From NCBI RefSeq assembly GCF_008085905.1, contig NZ_VSFF01000016.1, forward strand, positions 186,001 to 250,000: DNA of 64,000 nucleotides. The letters are read 5' to 3'. This document shows positions 34,298-43,075 of this stretch, piece by piece. A program made the position numbers and the translations under genes. The first letter of the stretch is position 1. Each line of letters begins with the position of its first letter. Under the pieces are notes generated by a model that saw only the letters and a program-made list of their open reading frames with translations, ran no database searches and was not told where the DNA came from. The DNA is from Actinomadura syzygii (GTDB taxonomy: Bacteria; Actinomycetota; Actinomycetes; Streptosporangiales; Streptosporangiaceae).

Positions 34298-35635
34298 GTG
34301 ACCATCACGCTCAACGCCGTCTACGCCGACCTACCCGACCCTCTCCAGCGGGCCTACCGGCACCTGGCGCTGCTGCCAGGGCCGATGTTCAGCGCGGCCG
34401 CGGCGGCCGCCGCCCTCGCCGCCGACGACACCGCCATCGACAGTTTCCTGGCGCGGCTCAGCGACGTGAACCTGGTGCAGTTCGGGCCCGAGCTGGACCA
34501 GTGGCGGATGCCCGAACCGGCCGCCGCCCACGCCCGCGCGTTGAGCGAGGTCGGCGACAGCGCGGGCGAGCGCGCCGCCGTGCTGGCCCGCGCCGTCCAC
34601 CACTATCTGATGTGGGCGGCCCGGCTCGACACCGTCATCGCGCCCGGCCGCCGCCGCTACGCCGCCGTGTTCGCCTGGCACCCCGAACTCCCCCCGGCTG
34701 CGGCCGACGACCAGGCGGCGATCACCATGATGCAGCCCTGGGTTCCGGTGCTGCTGGCCGCGCAAGCCGCGGCCGCCGACGCCGGCCTGCACGCCCTGGC
34801 CTGGCAGTTCGCCGAGGCGCTGTGGGGATACGTGCTCCGCCGGCAGGATTACGCTGCGGGGCAGCAGGTCTGCGCCACCGCGCTGGACTCGGCCTACCGC
34901 TGCGCCGACCTGGTCGCCCAGGCTCGCGCGCACATGCTCGCCGGCGCGCTGGCGCGCCGCCAGGGCCACCTCCCCGAAGCGATGGATCACCACGACCAGG
35001 CCGGTGAGCTGTTCGAGCGCAGCGGAGACACCCTCGGCTCGGCCGCCGCCGCCGAACACCTCGGCGCGACGCTGCTGGCGCTGAGCCAGCCGAGCGAGGC
35101 GGTCACGGTGCTGCAAAGCGGGCTCGACCTGTACCGCGCTGCGCCGCCGCACCCCCGCGGACAGGCGCTGTTGCGACGCCAACTCGCCATCGCGCTGGCC
35201 CGACTCGGGCACCACACCCAGGCCTACACTCATTTCGACGCCGCTGAGGGCGTGTTCACCGACCTCGGCGAGCCGTATCTGATCGCCCGCCTGGCCCTCG
35301 ACCTCGCCGAGGCCGCGATCGCACGCAGTGACCTGGACCAGGCGCTGGAGCACTTGGGCAAGGCCGCTCGGGTCCTGCCCGACCGGTCCTCCGCCGACGA
35401 CGCCCACCTGCACTACCTGTACGCCAAGGTGCACCGGCAGGCCGGGCACACCGATGCCGCCGACCGCGCCCTGACCATCGCGCTCGACTACCGCGGCCAC
35501 CTGCCCGACGACCACCCCACCGCATTGCTCGTGGACACGATGGCCTCAGGATCCCGCCGAACCGCCGCGTCCCCAGCCCCGAGCACGACCCCCGCCCCCG
35601 AGCCGGGCCCAGACGACAGACCCACCACATCCTGA
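34298..35635 (+). CDS. TPR-repeat protein related to AfsR/NB-ARC regulators
   Basis: The 445-residue protein starts (GTG) with a winged-helix-like module, LPDPLQRAYRHLALLPGP. This module normally follows the NB-ARC ATPase in AfsR/SARP-type regulators. About eight TPR-like helix pairs follow (ARAHMLAGALARRQGHLPEA, AAEHLGATLLALSQPSEAV, RLALDLAEAAIARSDLDQA). The DNA-binding and NTPase parts are absent, so it is either a split regulator or a stand-alone scaffold. It is last in the rightward train. The tail is Pro-rich and probably disordered. Confidence 0.72.
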   Translation: MTITLNAVYADLPDPLQRAYRHLALLPGPMFSAAAAAAALAADDTAIDSFLARLSDVNLVQFGPELDQWRMPEPAAAHARALSEVGDSAGERAAVLARAVHHYLMWAARLDTVIAPGRRRYAAVFAWHPELPPAAADDQAAITMMQPWVPVLLAAQAAAADAGLHALAWQFAEALWGYVLRRQDYAAGQQVCATALDSAYRCADLVAQARAHMLAGALARRQGHLPEAMDHHDQAGELFERSGDTLGSAAAAEHLGATLLALSQPSEAVTVLQSGLDLYRAAPPHPRGQALLRRQLAIALARLGHHTQAYTHFDAAEGVFTDLGEPYLIARLALDLAEAAIARSDLDQALEHLGKAARVLPDRSSADDAHLHYLYAKVHRQAGHTDAADRALTIALDYRGHLPDDHPTALLVDTMASGSRRTAASPAPSTTPAPEPGPDDRPTTS

Positions 35636-36740
35636 ACACCGCACCCCAGGCGCTGGAGGCCCCCGCAGTCACGGCGCACAGCGGCGCGCGCGTCAGCATG
35701 ACCAGCGAGTTCCGGTACTCCGTCCAGCTCGCCAGGACGAGCGGCACCAGGTCGCGGCACGTGTGAGGCGGACTGGGCGGGGGGGCCGGTGGGGTAAGCC
35801 CCTGACGACCGGCACCTGTCCGAGCGTCCGGCCTGGGAGACCGCGTTGGAGATCTTCTACCGATGGGCGGCCGGCCCCGAGGGAGGGGTTCGTGGAGTTC
35901 GCCGGGAACATCCCCGGGATGTTTGCCCCCGCTGATCAACACCGGGAACGGAATCGCCGCGATCGCCAGCCGCGAGCTGCGCTGCCGTAAAGTCACAGGT
36001 GAGTCCGACATCTGAGCGCGTCGAGACCGGTGCCCTGCCGTATTCGACTGTGCCGTATTCGTTTGGCGTGGCGGGCGCGCGGTTTCCTCCGGCGTCCGGA
36101 CGGTCTGGTGGTGGAACTCGTGCGGCGGTTCGGGCGTGCCGCTTGATCTGCCGCGTACGCGTGGTTCCGCAGGCCCTCTAGTGGCGTATGTCGACCGTGC
36201 CGTGTGTCCGTTTCCGTGTGAACGTTGTACTCACCTGATGTGGAGACCTGCGGGTTGAAAAGTAGGTCCGGGCGTCGGTTGCTGATTTTGTTCAGACTTA
36301 CTCTGCAAATTCGGTGGATCTTGAGGTGTCGGCAGCCGGTTGCGGCGGCAGCGAGGTTGGCCGGTCCGGAAGGGGCACCGAGTCGGTGTGTAGCGTGCGA
36401 CTGTGCGAAGGCCCCCAGCCGCCAGGAGAGCACTGCAGGGCGGGCTGGGGGCGGCCTGGCCGGGGCAGCGGCCGGCGGGTGGGGATCGCGGTGTCTTCCG
36501 CCGTCAGGCACCGCCCACCGCGCCCTCCCCGACAGCCCGACAGCCCGTCGGCCCGGCTGGCGGCCCGGCTGGCGGAGGTGAAGACCACTCTGGGACACCT
36601 CACCGTGGCGGTCTGGCGGTACTTGGCGCGCGTTTTTCGGCGACCACCAGAGGCGAGAGAAGACATGATTCCTTGCGCCGACAGCAGCCCGCCCCCGGTC
36701 CCCGCCCGCACCACTGTCTGACAAGAAGTGCCTGGTCAGG
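35636..36740. other. 1.1-kb gene-poor region
   Basis: Several overlapping frames exist, the longest leftward (35993-36766), but composition and the absence of motifs argue against real genes. Segments near 35700-35990 may be remnants of a decayed leftward gene. GC is lower than around it between 36180 and 36330. Confidence 0.45.
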
Positions 36741-36741
36741 C

Positions 36742-36918
36742 CAATCACGCACGCAATCACGGACAATCACACGGCCCGCCAATCACGCGCCAACCACGGC
36801 AATCACGGGCCCGGTGTTTCTGCAGGTCACACCATCACGGTCGCAATCACGGGCAATCACCACCGCAAGCAATCACGATCCGGCCCCCCTTTTTTAAAGG
36901 GGGGCCGTGGCGTGATTG
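36742..36918. repeat. Array of CAATCAC motifs
   Basis: Eight exact copies of CAATCAC, mostly within GCAATCACG, start at 36742, 36754, 36764, 36780, 36800, 36844, 36854 and 36870, with near-copies at 36791 and around 36831. An inverted copy (GTGATTG) is at 36912-36918 beyond a palindrome. Spacing is 10-20 bp except one 44-bp gap. The density is far above chance in such GC-rich DNA and suggests a multi-site protein-binding region or iterons. Confidence 0.85.
36882..36906. terminator. Long palindrome GGCCCCCCTTT / AAAGGGGGGCC
   Basis: An 11-bp perfect stem with a TTT loop. It could be an intrinsic terminator in either direction, since the stem itself ends in T or A runs, or part of a replication or recombination site together with the CAATCAC copies flanking it. 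Confidence 0.65.
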
Positions 36919-37157
36919 CGCGAGCTTGCCGGCGCGCGCGACCCGCGGCGGGCTCGAACGCGGCCGCGGATCCGGGCACCGCGAATTCGCCTTTTTGTCG
37001 ATGACATTCGCGGTGACACCGCCTCCTCTACATTTCACGCTGAGGGCACAAAACCCGCCGCCGCGATGAACGGCGTCGGCGGCGGCCCCCGCCGATGCAC
37101 GACCGAACCGAACGCCCCCCGAACGCCTCCCAGACCGACACGAATGAGACGAGGATC

Positions 37158-37544
37158 ATGACCAAGCTCCCGGCCGTTCCCGCCACCGCCACCGCCGTCG
37201 TCGTCCTGCTGGGCCTGCTGCTGGGTCTGAGCGCCTGCGGCGGCTCCGATGACACGGTCAACGGCGTCAAGGTGCCCGAGGGCGCCAGCGTGTCGACCAA
37301 ACCCGGAGGCGGCGGCAGCGTCCAGGGCAACCAGACCCTCGACCCCGACCAGTTGAAGATCGCCGCCAGGTTCGTGGCCTGCATGCGCGGTCTCGGCTAC
37401 GACATGTCCGAACCCTCCGGCCCCGGCTTCGACTTCGCCCCCAGCAACGCCAACGGCATGAGCCGGCAGCAGCTCCTCAAAGTGCGCGAGGACGCCAACC
37501 GGTGCTCCAACCAGGTCGGCGGCAGCGCCATCACCGGCGGATGA
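37158..37544 (+). CDS. Small lipoprotein
   Basis: The ATG follows GAGGATC. The 128-residue precursor has a lipoprotein signal peptide: a Lys near the start, a hydrophobic stretch (AVVVLLGLLLG) and lipobox LSAC at residues 28-31, so the mature protein is lipid-anchored outside the membrane. The mature part is Gly/Ser-rich, then has a helical region with two cysteines (FVACMRGLGYDMSEPSGPGF and later NRCSNQVGG), a pattern seen in small actinomycete lipoproteins. Function unknown. Confidence 0.8.
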   Translation: MTKLPAVPATATAVVVLLGLLLGLSACGGSDDTVNGVKVPEGASVSTKPGGGGSVQGNQTLDPDQLKIAARFVACMRGLGYDMSEPSGPGFDFAPSNANGMSRQQLLKVREDANRCSNQVGGSAITGG

Positions 37545-38009
37545 ACCCCCGCCGCCGCGGACACCAGCAACCGGCGTTCGCGCGCCAGTAGCCGAGGCAA
37601 GCCGCAGGTGGCGCCTGTGGGGCGGGGTCGCCCCGGACATGCGGCGCTGCGGCGTCGACGGCCCAAGACCCCCGGCTCTGCTACCGCGAGCGTGGAGCCC
37701 GCTTTGGATCGAAACGCTGATGAAGGGACCATGACGTTGCACGCAGGCGGTGGGAGAAGGCTCACCCGCGGGTCGACGGCCCGGCCGACAGCCAGCCACG
37801 CCGTGGCGGGGAAACGCGGGTGGCGGTCCGGCTCCACCTGGCCGGCGGCGCTGCGGGCCCGCAGAAGATCACAGCGCACGAGAAAGCCATCCCGGTAGCG
37901 ATCGAAGACGGCCTCCTCCGGCCTCGAAAGCGCCACCGCCCAGGCCAGCGGGCCGACCCTCGGCGAGATGGTCGACCGCGCACCTCCGGTTCGCCGGCAG
38001 ATTCGGAGC
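37545..38009. other. Gene-poor gap
   Basis: No confident gene. A leftward frame around 37750-37960 reads protein-like for about 60 codons (EEAVFDRYRDGFLVRCDLLR) but has no credible start or known domain. It may be a remnant. Confidence 0.35.
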
Positions 38010-38300
38010 ATGATGGACCAGGACCCGACAAACCCCCGCCCACCTGACCGCGACGCGGAGTGGGACGGAACCGACGCCGACCAGTTCGGCCGTGCGGTGC
38101 ACCTGCTCAACGAACTCGTCACCGCGCTGGCGGCGCTGTCGAGAGCGCGCGCGGGTGAGGAAGCCGAGCGGCTGCGTGCCGAGGAACTGCGCTACGCCCA
38201 ACAGCGCCAGCGCCTGCGCGTGGTGGACCGGGCCGAGGTCGCACAGATCCTGGCCGACTACCCCGCCCGCCTCCGCGACCTCACCCAGCACCGGCCTTGA
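38010..38300 (+). CDS. Small charged helical protein, 96 aa
   Basis: The start is ATGATG after CGGAG. The protein is mostly one or two charged helices (RAVHLLNELVTALAALSRAR, EEAERLRAEELRYAQQRQRL), likely a coiled coil. No family recognised and no partner evident. Confidence 0.5.
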   Translation: MMDQDPTNPRPPDRDAEWDGTDADQFGRAVHLLNELVTALAALSRARAGEEAERLRAEELRYAQQRQRLRVVDRAEVAQILADYPARLRDLTQHRP

Positions 38301-38476
38301 CGCCCCGCCCAGTCGCGACCACCGCGACCACTTCCTGACCCCCCCTGGAGCAGGAGGAGTTGTTCACCCGGCACGTTCTTCCCCCTCATCGAGGCGCGGC
38401 GGCCGGGCGCCCACGCCAGGTCCGCGTCCGGCGGCGAGTACCGCCGAGAGGACAAGACGTCGTCACCTCGTGCCGC

Positions 38477-38845
38477 TCAGAGGCCGGTCGGGCCTGGTTC
38501 CCGATGCTCCAGCCCGCAGTGCCGCCCGCGCGTCTGGCCGGAAGCCTCCCGTTGGAGCAACCAGAGCAGAGCGATCACCGCGTGTTCCAGGCGTTCAACG
38601 CTGCGCAGCATTTCCGTCAGGGCCGCGAAGGGGTCAGCGGTGTCCCTGTGGATCAGCGCTTCCTCCAACTCCAGTCGGAGCGCGGCAAGCGGCGTGCGCA
38701 TCTCGTGCGCGGCCTGACCGGCGCATCGGCGCCGCCTCTCGGCCCTTACCCGCTCTCCGGCACCCGGACCGGCCTCACGAGCGGGACTCTCGGCACAACA
38801 GCAGGCTCCCGGCCCCGGTTCGATCGTCGAACTAGTCGACATCAT
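38477..38845 (-). pseudogene. Fragment of a sensor histidine kinase
   Basis: Reading leftward the frame contains a clear HisKA H-box, QAAHEMRTPLAALRLELEEA, and the following dimerisation helix (MLRSVERLEHAVIALLWLLQ). The sensor and membrane part upstream and the whole ATPase domain downstream are missing, so only 120 of the usual 400 or more residues remain. No response regulator is adjacent. Confidence 0.75.
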
Positions 38846-39007
38846 CAGTCTCTTTCCACATGGGCGTTAGTCCTTACATCACCCACTCTCACGTCCGCCA
38901 GCACCCACGACACCGGGAGGACTACCCATCCAGGTACCTATCCGGCTCCTACCGAAAGATCAGGAAACCTTGTGGATCATGGTCATTGGAGGATGCGGAG
39001 GCGCTCC

Positions 39008-39247
39008 ATGGCAGGTCCAGGGGCTTATGTGTTCGGCGACGAGGAGAGGCGCGAGGTCGAGGACGTCCTCAGAGGCGGGCACCTTTCCCGGTACGGTTCC
39101 GGCGACGACCCCGGCTTCACCCAGAAGGTCCACACCCTGGAACGCGAGTTCGCCGCGCACTGCGGCGTCGCGCACGAGGAGAGCGCGCTCCTGACCATTC
39201 AGGGGTGTGTGAGCTGCGGCGCGAAGTCGCAGGTAGATTCCCGATGA
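39008..39247 (+). pseudogene. 5' fragment of a DegT/DnrJ/EryC1-type aminotransferase
   Basis: The ATG follows GCGGAGG. The first 58 residues (YVFGDEERREVEDVLRGGHL, then VHTLEREFAAHCGVAH) match the N-terminus of PLP-dependent sugar aminotransferases of the DegT family. Homology then stops and the frame ends at residue 79, against about 400 normally. The lysine and the PLP-binding motifs are lost, so it is a relic, perhaps of a secondary-metabolite or sugar cluster. Confidence 0.75.
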
Positions 39248-39335
39248 ACGGCACGTGGCCGTGGTGGAGGATGTAGGACCGCCTCATTCTGTGGTCGGCG
39301 TCACAGGACGCCGTCGCGGAATCGAGGTGCGAAGG

Positions 39336-40676
39336 ATGCAGGAGTTGTCGACCCGGGCGGACGTGGGCCGGAGTGCCGTCCGCAAGGTGATGACGCGGTT
39401 CATGCCGCTGGTCGGGCTGTGTTATGTGGTGGTGTATCTCGACCGCCTGAACATCGGCGTCGCGGCGCTGACCATGAACGGCGACCTGGGGATCTCGGCG
39501 TCGGCGTTCGGGTTCGCGGCGGGCGTGTACTTCTGGAGCTACACGGTCTGCGAGCCGCCCAGCAACTACATCCTCACCAGGGTCGGCGCCCGGCGGTGGC
39601 TCGGCCGGATCATGGTGACCTGGGGCGTCGTGACCATGGCCACCGCAGCCGTCCAGGGGACGACCACCTTGGCCTGGGCCCGGGTCCTGCTGGGCGTCGC
39701 CGAGGCCGGGTTCTCACCGGGGATGCTCTACTTCGTTTCGCGGTGGGTCCCGCGGCGGGAGCGCGGCCAGGCGATGGCGTGGATCGTCGCGTTCATCTGC
39801 CTGTCGTCGCTCACCACGCCCGTGACGACGCGGATCCTCGACCTGGACGGCCTGCTCGGCCTCGCGGGCTGGCGCTGGGTGTTCGTGCTGACGGGAATCC
39901 CAGCGGTCGTCCTCGGCCTCGTCTGCGTCAAGGTCCTGAAGGACAGCCCGAAGGACGCCGCGTTCCTCACGGCCGCCGAGCGGGACTGGCTCGTCGCCGA
40001 ACTCCGCGCGGAGGACCGGGAGACCACCGGGGCGCACGGCGAGCACGGGTTCGCCCGCGCGCTGGTGCATCCCCGCGTGCTGGTGCTGGTGGCGGTGTTC
40101 ATCTGCGTCACCTTCAGCCTGAACGGCTTCCAGTTGTGGATACCGCAGATCCTGGCGCAGTTCGGGCTGTCGCGGAACGAGGTGGGCTGGGTCGCGGCGC
40201 TGCCCGCGCTCGCCGCGATCGGGCCCGTCCTGTGGTGGATGCGACGCTCGGACCGGCAGCAGGAACGCATGGTCCACTTCGCGGTGGCCGCCGCCGTCGC
40301 GGCGGCCGGGTTCGGGCTCGCCGCCGTCTCCTTCTCCGTGCCCGCCCTCGCGATCGCGGGGTTCTGCGTGGCGGGCGTCGGCCTGTATGGCGCGATGGGC
40401 GTGTTCATCACGATGCCGTCGTCCTTCCTCACGGGGACGGCGCTGGCCGCCGGGTTCGGCGTCATCAACGGCGCCGGGAACCTCGGCGGCTACTTCGGAC
40501 CGCAGGTCACCGGCTGGGTCCGGGACACCACCGGCGGGTTCACCGCCGCCATCGGCGGATACGCGGTCGCCCTCGGTCTCGCCGCCGCGATCGTCCTCGC
40601 GCTCCGCGCCACGGTCCTGCGCACGCCGCCGCCGGTCCGCGCCGCGGCCGCCGTCAAACCGGCCACCGAGTCCTGA
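39336..40676 (+). CDS. MFS transporter, anion:cation symporter (ACS) family
   Basis: The 446-residue protein has twelve membrane segments and the ACS signature near its first loops: LCYVVVYLDRLNIGVAALTM, then FWSYTVCEPPSNYILTRVGAR and ARVLLGVAEAGFSPGMLYFV. ACS members import organic anions such as tartrate, galactarate, phthalate or glucarate with protons. It is the first gene of the catabolic operon, so it probably supplies the acid that the following enzymes degrade. The start is the ATG after GCGAAGG; upstream in-frame codons are unlikely to be used. Confidence 0.88.
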   Translation: MQELSTRADVGRSAVRKVMTRFMPLVGLCYVVVYLDRLNIGVAALTMNGDLGISASAFGFAAGVYFWSYTVCEPPSNYILTRVGARRWLGRIMVTWGVVTMATAAVQGTTTLAWARVLLGVAEAGFSPGMLYFVSRWVPRRERGQAMAWIVAFICLSSLTTPVTTRILDLDGLLGLAGWRWVFVLTGIPAVVLGLVCVKVLKDSPKDAAFLTAAERDWLVAELRAEDRETTGAHGEHGFARALVHPRVLVLVAVFICVTFSLNGFQLWIPQILAQFGLSRNEVGWVAALPALAAIGPVLWWMRRSDRQQERMVHFAVAAAVAAAGFGLAAVSFSVPALAIAGFCVAGVGLYGAMGVFITMPSSFLTGTALAAGFGVINGAGNLGGYFGPQVTGWVRDTTGGFTAAIGGYAVALGLAAAIVLALRATVLRTPPPVRAAAAVKPATES

Positions 40677-40699
40677 TCGCCACGACCCCGAAGGGCACA

Positions 40700-41614
40700 A
40701 TGATGACCTTCCAGATCACGGTGGGCGAGGCGAGCGTCGCCCAGGTGACCGAGTTGGCGGCCTGGCCGTTCCCGCCGCGTGACCTGTTCCCCGGCGTCGA
40801 CGGTGAGCGGGCCGTCCGGGACGCGGCCGGGCTGGGGCCGGGCTACGCCGACACGGCCACCGGCGAACTCGTGCTCGCCATCCACAGCTACGTCGTGCGG
40901 CTCGGCGACACAACGGTCGTCGTGGACGCGGGCAACGGGAACCAGAAGGAACGTCCCAATCTGCTGCCGCACCACCGGTTCGACACCGACTTCCTGGACC
41001 GCTTCGTCGGGACCGGCACCGCGCTCCACGACGTGGACGTCGTCGTCAGCACCCACCTGCATCCCGACCACTGCGGTTGGAACACGCGACTCGACGGCGA
41101 CCGCTGGCGGCCGACGTTCCCGCGGGCGACGTACCTGTTCGGACGCGCCGAACTGGCGTCCCTGCAGGCCCTCGCCGCCAAGTCCCCGGCCGACGGGGTT
41201 CCGGCGGACCTGGTGCGCGCGTACGACGACAGCGTCCGTCCGGTGCTGGAGACCGGGCGCTGGGAGGCCGCCGACGACGGGCACGTGCTGGCGGAGCACG
41301 GCGACACCGTGCTCGTCCTGCGGGCGGCACCCGGCCACACCGCCGGGCACGTCGTCGCCGAGATCCGGTCGCGCGACGGCGGCGCGGTCATCTGCGGCGA
41401 CGTCGTCCACCACCCGATCCAACAGTGCTGTCCCGAGCTGAGCCAGGCTGGCGACGCCGATCCCGCGCTGGCCCGGCGGACCCGCGACGACCTCCTGGAC
41501 CGCTGCGCGCGCGACGGGCTGCTCCTGCTGCCCGCGCACTTCCCCGCCGACCGTCCGTTCGCGGTGGCCCGCGAGGGCGGCCGCTTCCGGCTCGCGCCCG
41601 TGGAGCGTCCGTGA
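40700..41614 (+). CDS. MBL-fold metallo-hydrolase
   Basis: The 304-residue protein carries the metallo-beta-lactamase metal motif STHLHPDHCGWN (HxHxDH form), the His in APGHTAGH, the Asp in VICGDVVHHP and a final LLPAHFP. This matches the lactonase-like MBL branch, so hydrolysis of a sugar lactone or ester before the dehydratase step is plausible. An AAGGG site precedes ATGATG; either ATG may be used. It follows the transporter by 23 bases. Confidence 0.85.
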   Translation: MMTFQITVGEASVAQVTELAAWPFPPRDLFPGVDGERAVRDAAGLGPGYADTATGELVLAIHSYVVRLGDTTVVVDAGNGNQKERPNLLPHHRFDTDFLDRFVGTGTALHDVDVVVSTHLHPDHCGWNTRLDGDRWRPTFPRATYLFGRAELASLQALAAKSPADGVPADLVRAYDDSVRPVLETGRWEAADDGHVLAEHGDTVLVLRAAPGHTAGHVVAEIRSRDGGAVICGDVVHHPIQQCCPELSQAGDADPALARRTRDDLLDRCARDGLLLLPAHFPADRPFAVAREGGRFRLAPVERP

Positions 41615-41771
41615 GCGGTCGGCGGGACGAGGGCGCGGCGCGCCCCGCCGACCGGTCTTCCCGATCAACGGGTCTAAGGCGTGGGCGGCTCGCGGTCGGC
41701 GCGGCACGATCGACGCCGATATCAGGCCGACCGAAGCCACCGGGCCGACCGACCGCATCCAAGGAGGATAA

Positions 41772-42320
41772 GTGAGCCGAAGTTTCGGCGTCATCCGGCA
41801 ACTGGGCTACGTGGTCCCGGACATCGCGTCCGCGATCACCCACTGGACCGAGCGGCTGGAGGTCGGGCCGTTCTTCTACATCGAGCGCCAGCCCGTCGCC
41901 GACTTCACCTATCGCGGTGCGCCGAGCGCGCCGGAGTTCAGCGTCGCTCTGGCCCAGGCCGGTCACGTGCAGGTGGAGTTGATCCAGCAGCACAACGACG
42001 CGCCGTCGGCGTTCCGCGAGTTCACCGATGCAGGCGGCCAGGGCCTCCAGCACATCGCCTACTGGACGGACGCCTTCGACGCCCTCACCGGCCGGGCGGC
42101 AGCGCTCGGATACGCGGAGCTGCAGCGCGGCCGTTCCGGCAGCGGCGGGCCGGACGAGCGTTTCGCCTACTTCACCGCGGGCGGGCACGCCGGCACGGTA
42201 GTCGAGATCTCCGAGGTCGCCGGGCGCAAGGCGGCACTGTTCGAGGCCGTCGCGGCCGCCGCCGCGGCCTGGGACGGCACCGGCCCGGTCCGCGACATGA
42301 CCGCGCTGGTGACCCGATGA
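41772..42320 (+). CDS. VOC-family (glyoxalase-like) protein
   Basis: The 182-residue protein resembles methylmalonyl-CoA epimerase and other VOC enzymes: IRQLGYVVPDIASAITHW, VQVELIQQHNDAPSAFREF, and GLQHIAYWTDAFDA with the metal-binding His. A perfect AAGGAGG lies before the GTG. Such enzymes isomerise, epimerise or cleave small oxo-acids in a metal centre. It overlaps the SDR gene by four bases. Confidence 0.8.
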   Translation: MSRSFGVIRQLGYVVPDIASAITHWTERLEVGPFFYIERQPVADFTYRGAPSAPEFSVALAQAGHVQVELIQQHNDAPSAFREFTDAGGQGLQHIAYWTDAFDALTGRAAALGYAELQRGRSGSGGPDERFAYFTAGGHAGTVVEISEVAGRKAALFEAVAAAAAAWDGTGPVRDMTALVTR

Positions 42321-43075
42321 CCGCGCGGACCGCCGTCGTCTCCGGCGGAGCCTCGGGCATCGGCGCGGCCACCGCCGGCTTGTTCCTCGCACGAGGATGG
42401 GACGTCGTCGTCGCTGACCTCCAGAGCGCGGACGGCGAGGCGAAGGACGCCTCCGGGGCCGTCCGGCTGTCGGTGCGCACCGACGTCACCGACGACGCGG
42501 CCCTCGATCGGCTGGCCCGGCGGACACGCGACCGCTTCGGCCGCGTCGACGCGGTCGTGACCTGTGCGGGCATCGCCGACAACGGACCGCTCCGCCAGGT
42601 GACGTCCGCCCGCTTCACCCACACCCTCGCGGTCAACCTGGTCGCCACGTTCGCGCTGTGCCAGCTGTTCGTGGACGACCTCGCCGCCGCGCGAGGGTCG
42701 ATCGTGACCGTGGCGTCGGTGTCCGGGCTGCGGGGCAGCCCGGACCGGGCGGCGTACTCGGCGTCCAAGGGCGGCGTCGTCGCGCTGACCAGGCAGCTCG
42801 CGTTCGAGTTGGCCGCCGAGGCGATCCGCGTCAACTGCGTCGCGCCCGGCTCCACCCGGACACCGCTGGTCGAGGCCGTGCAAGGAGACGAGCGGGTCCG
42901 CCGCGCCGTGCTGGCGGCGATCCCGCTGCGCCGCCATGCCGAACCCTGGGAGATCGCCGAGGTGATCGCTTTCCTGGCGGGCGAGCGGGCGGGGTTCGTC
43001 ACCGGGCAGGTGTGGGGCGTGGACGGCGGGCAGATGGCGGGCGCCGGTTGGGACCGTCCGGAGGCGGTCCGATGA
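42317..43075 (+). CDS. Short-chain dehydrogenase/reductase
   Basis: The 252-residue classical SDR has the NAD(P) motif SGGASGIGAATAGL, an Asp after beta-2 (VVVADLQS) favouring NAD+, CAGIADNG in place of NNAG, and the catalytic set Ser (VASVSGLRG), Tyr-x-x-x-Lys (AAYSASKGG). The end VWGVDGGQM is typical. It should oxidise a hydroxyl group of the pathway intermediate. Four-base overlaps join it to both neighbours. Confidence 0.9.
   Translation: MTARTAVVSGGASGIGAATAGLFLARGWDVVVADLQSADGEAKDASGAVRLSVRTDVTDDAALDRLARRTRDRFGRVDAVVTCAGIADNGPLRQVTSARFTHTLAVNLVATFALCQLFVDDLAAARGSIVTVASVSGLRGSPDRAAYSASKGGVVALTRQLAFELAAEAIRVNCVAPGSTRTPLVEAVQGDERVRRAVLAAIPLRRHAEPWEIAEVIAFLAGERAGFVTGQVWGVDGGQMAGAGWDRPEAVR

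Noticed and set aside
35993..36766. 257-codon leftward frame
   Set aside because: Composition is unlike neighbouring proteins and no domain is seen; it also covers the beginning of the CAATCAC array.
38360..39247. 295-codon rightward frame before the DegT fragment
   Set aside because: Its first 215 codons are antisense to the kinase fragment or unlike protein; only the part from 39008 is supported.
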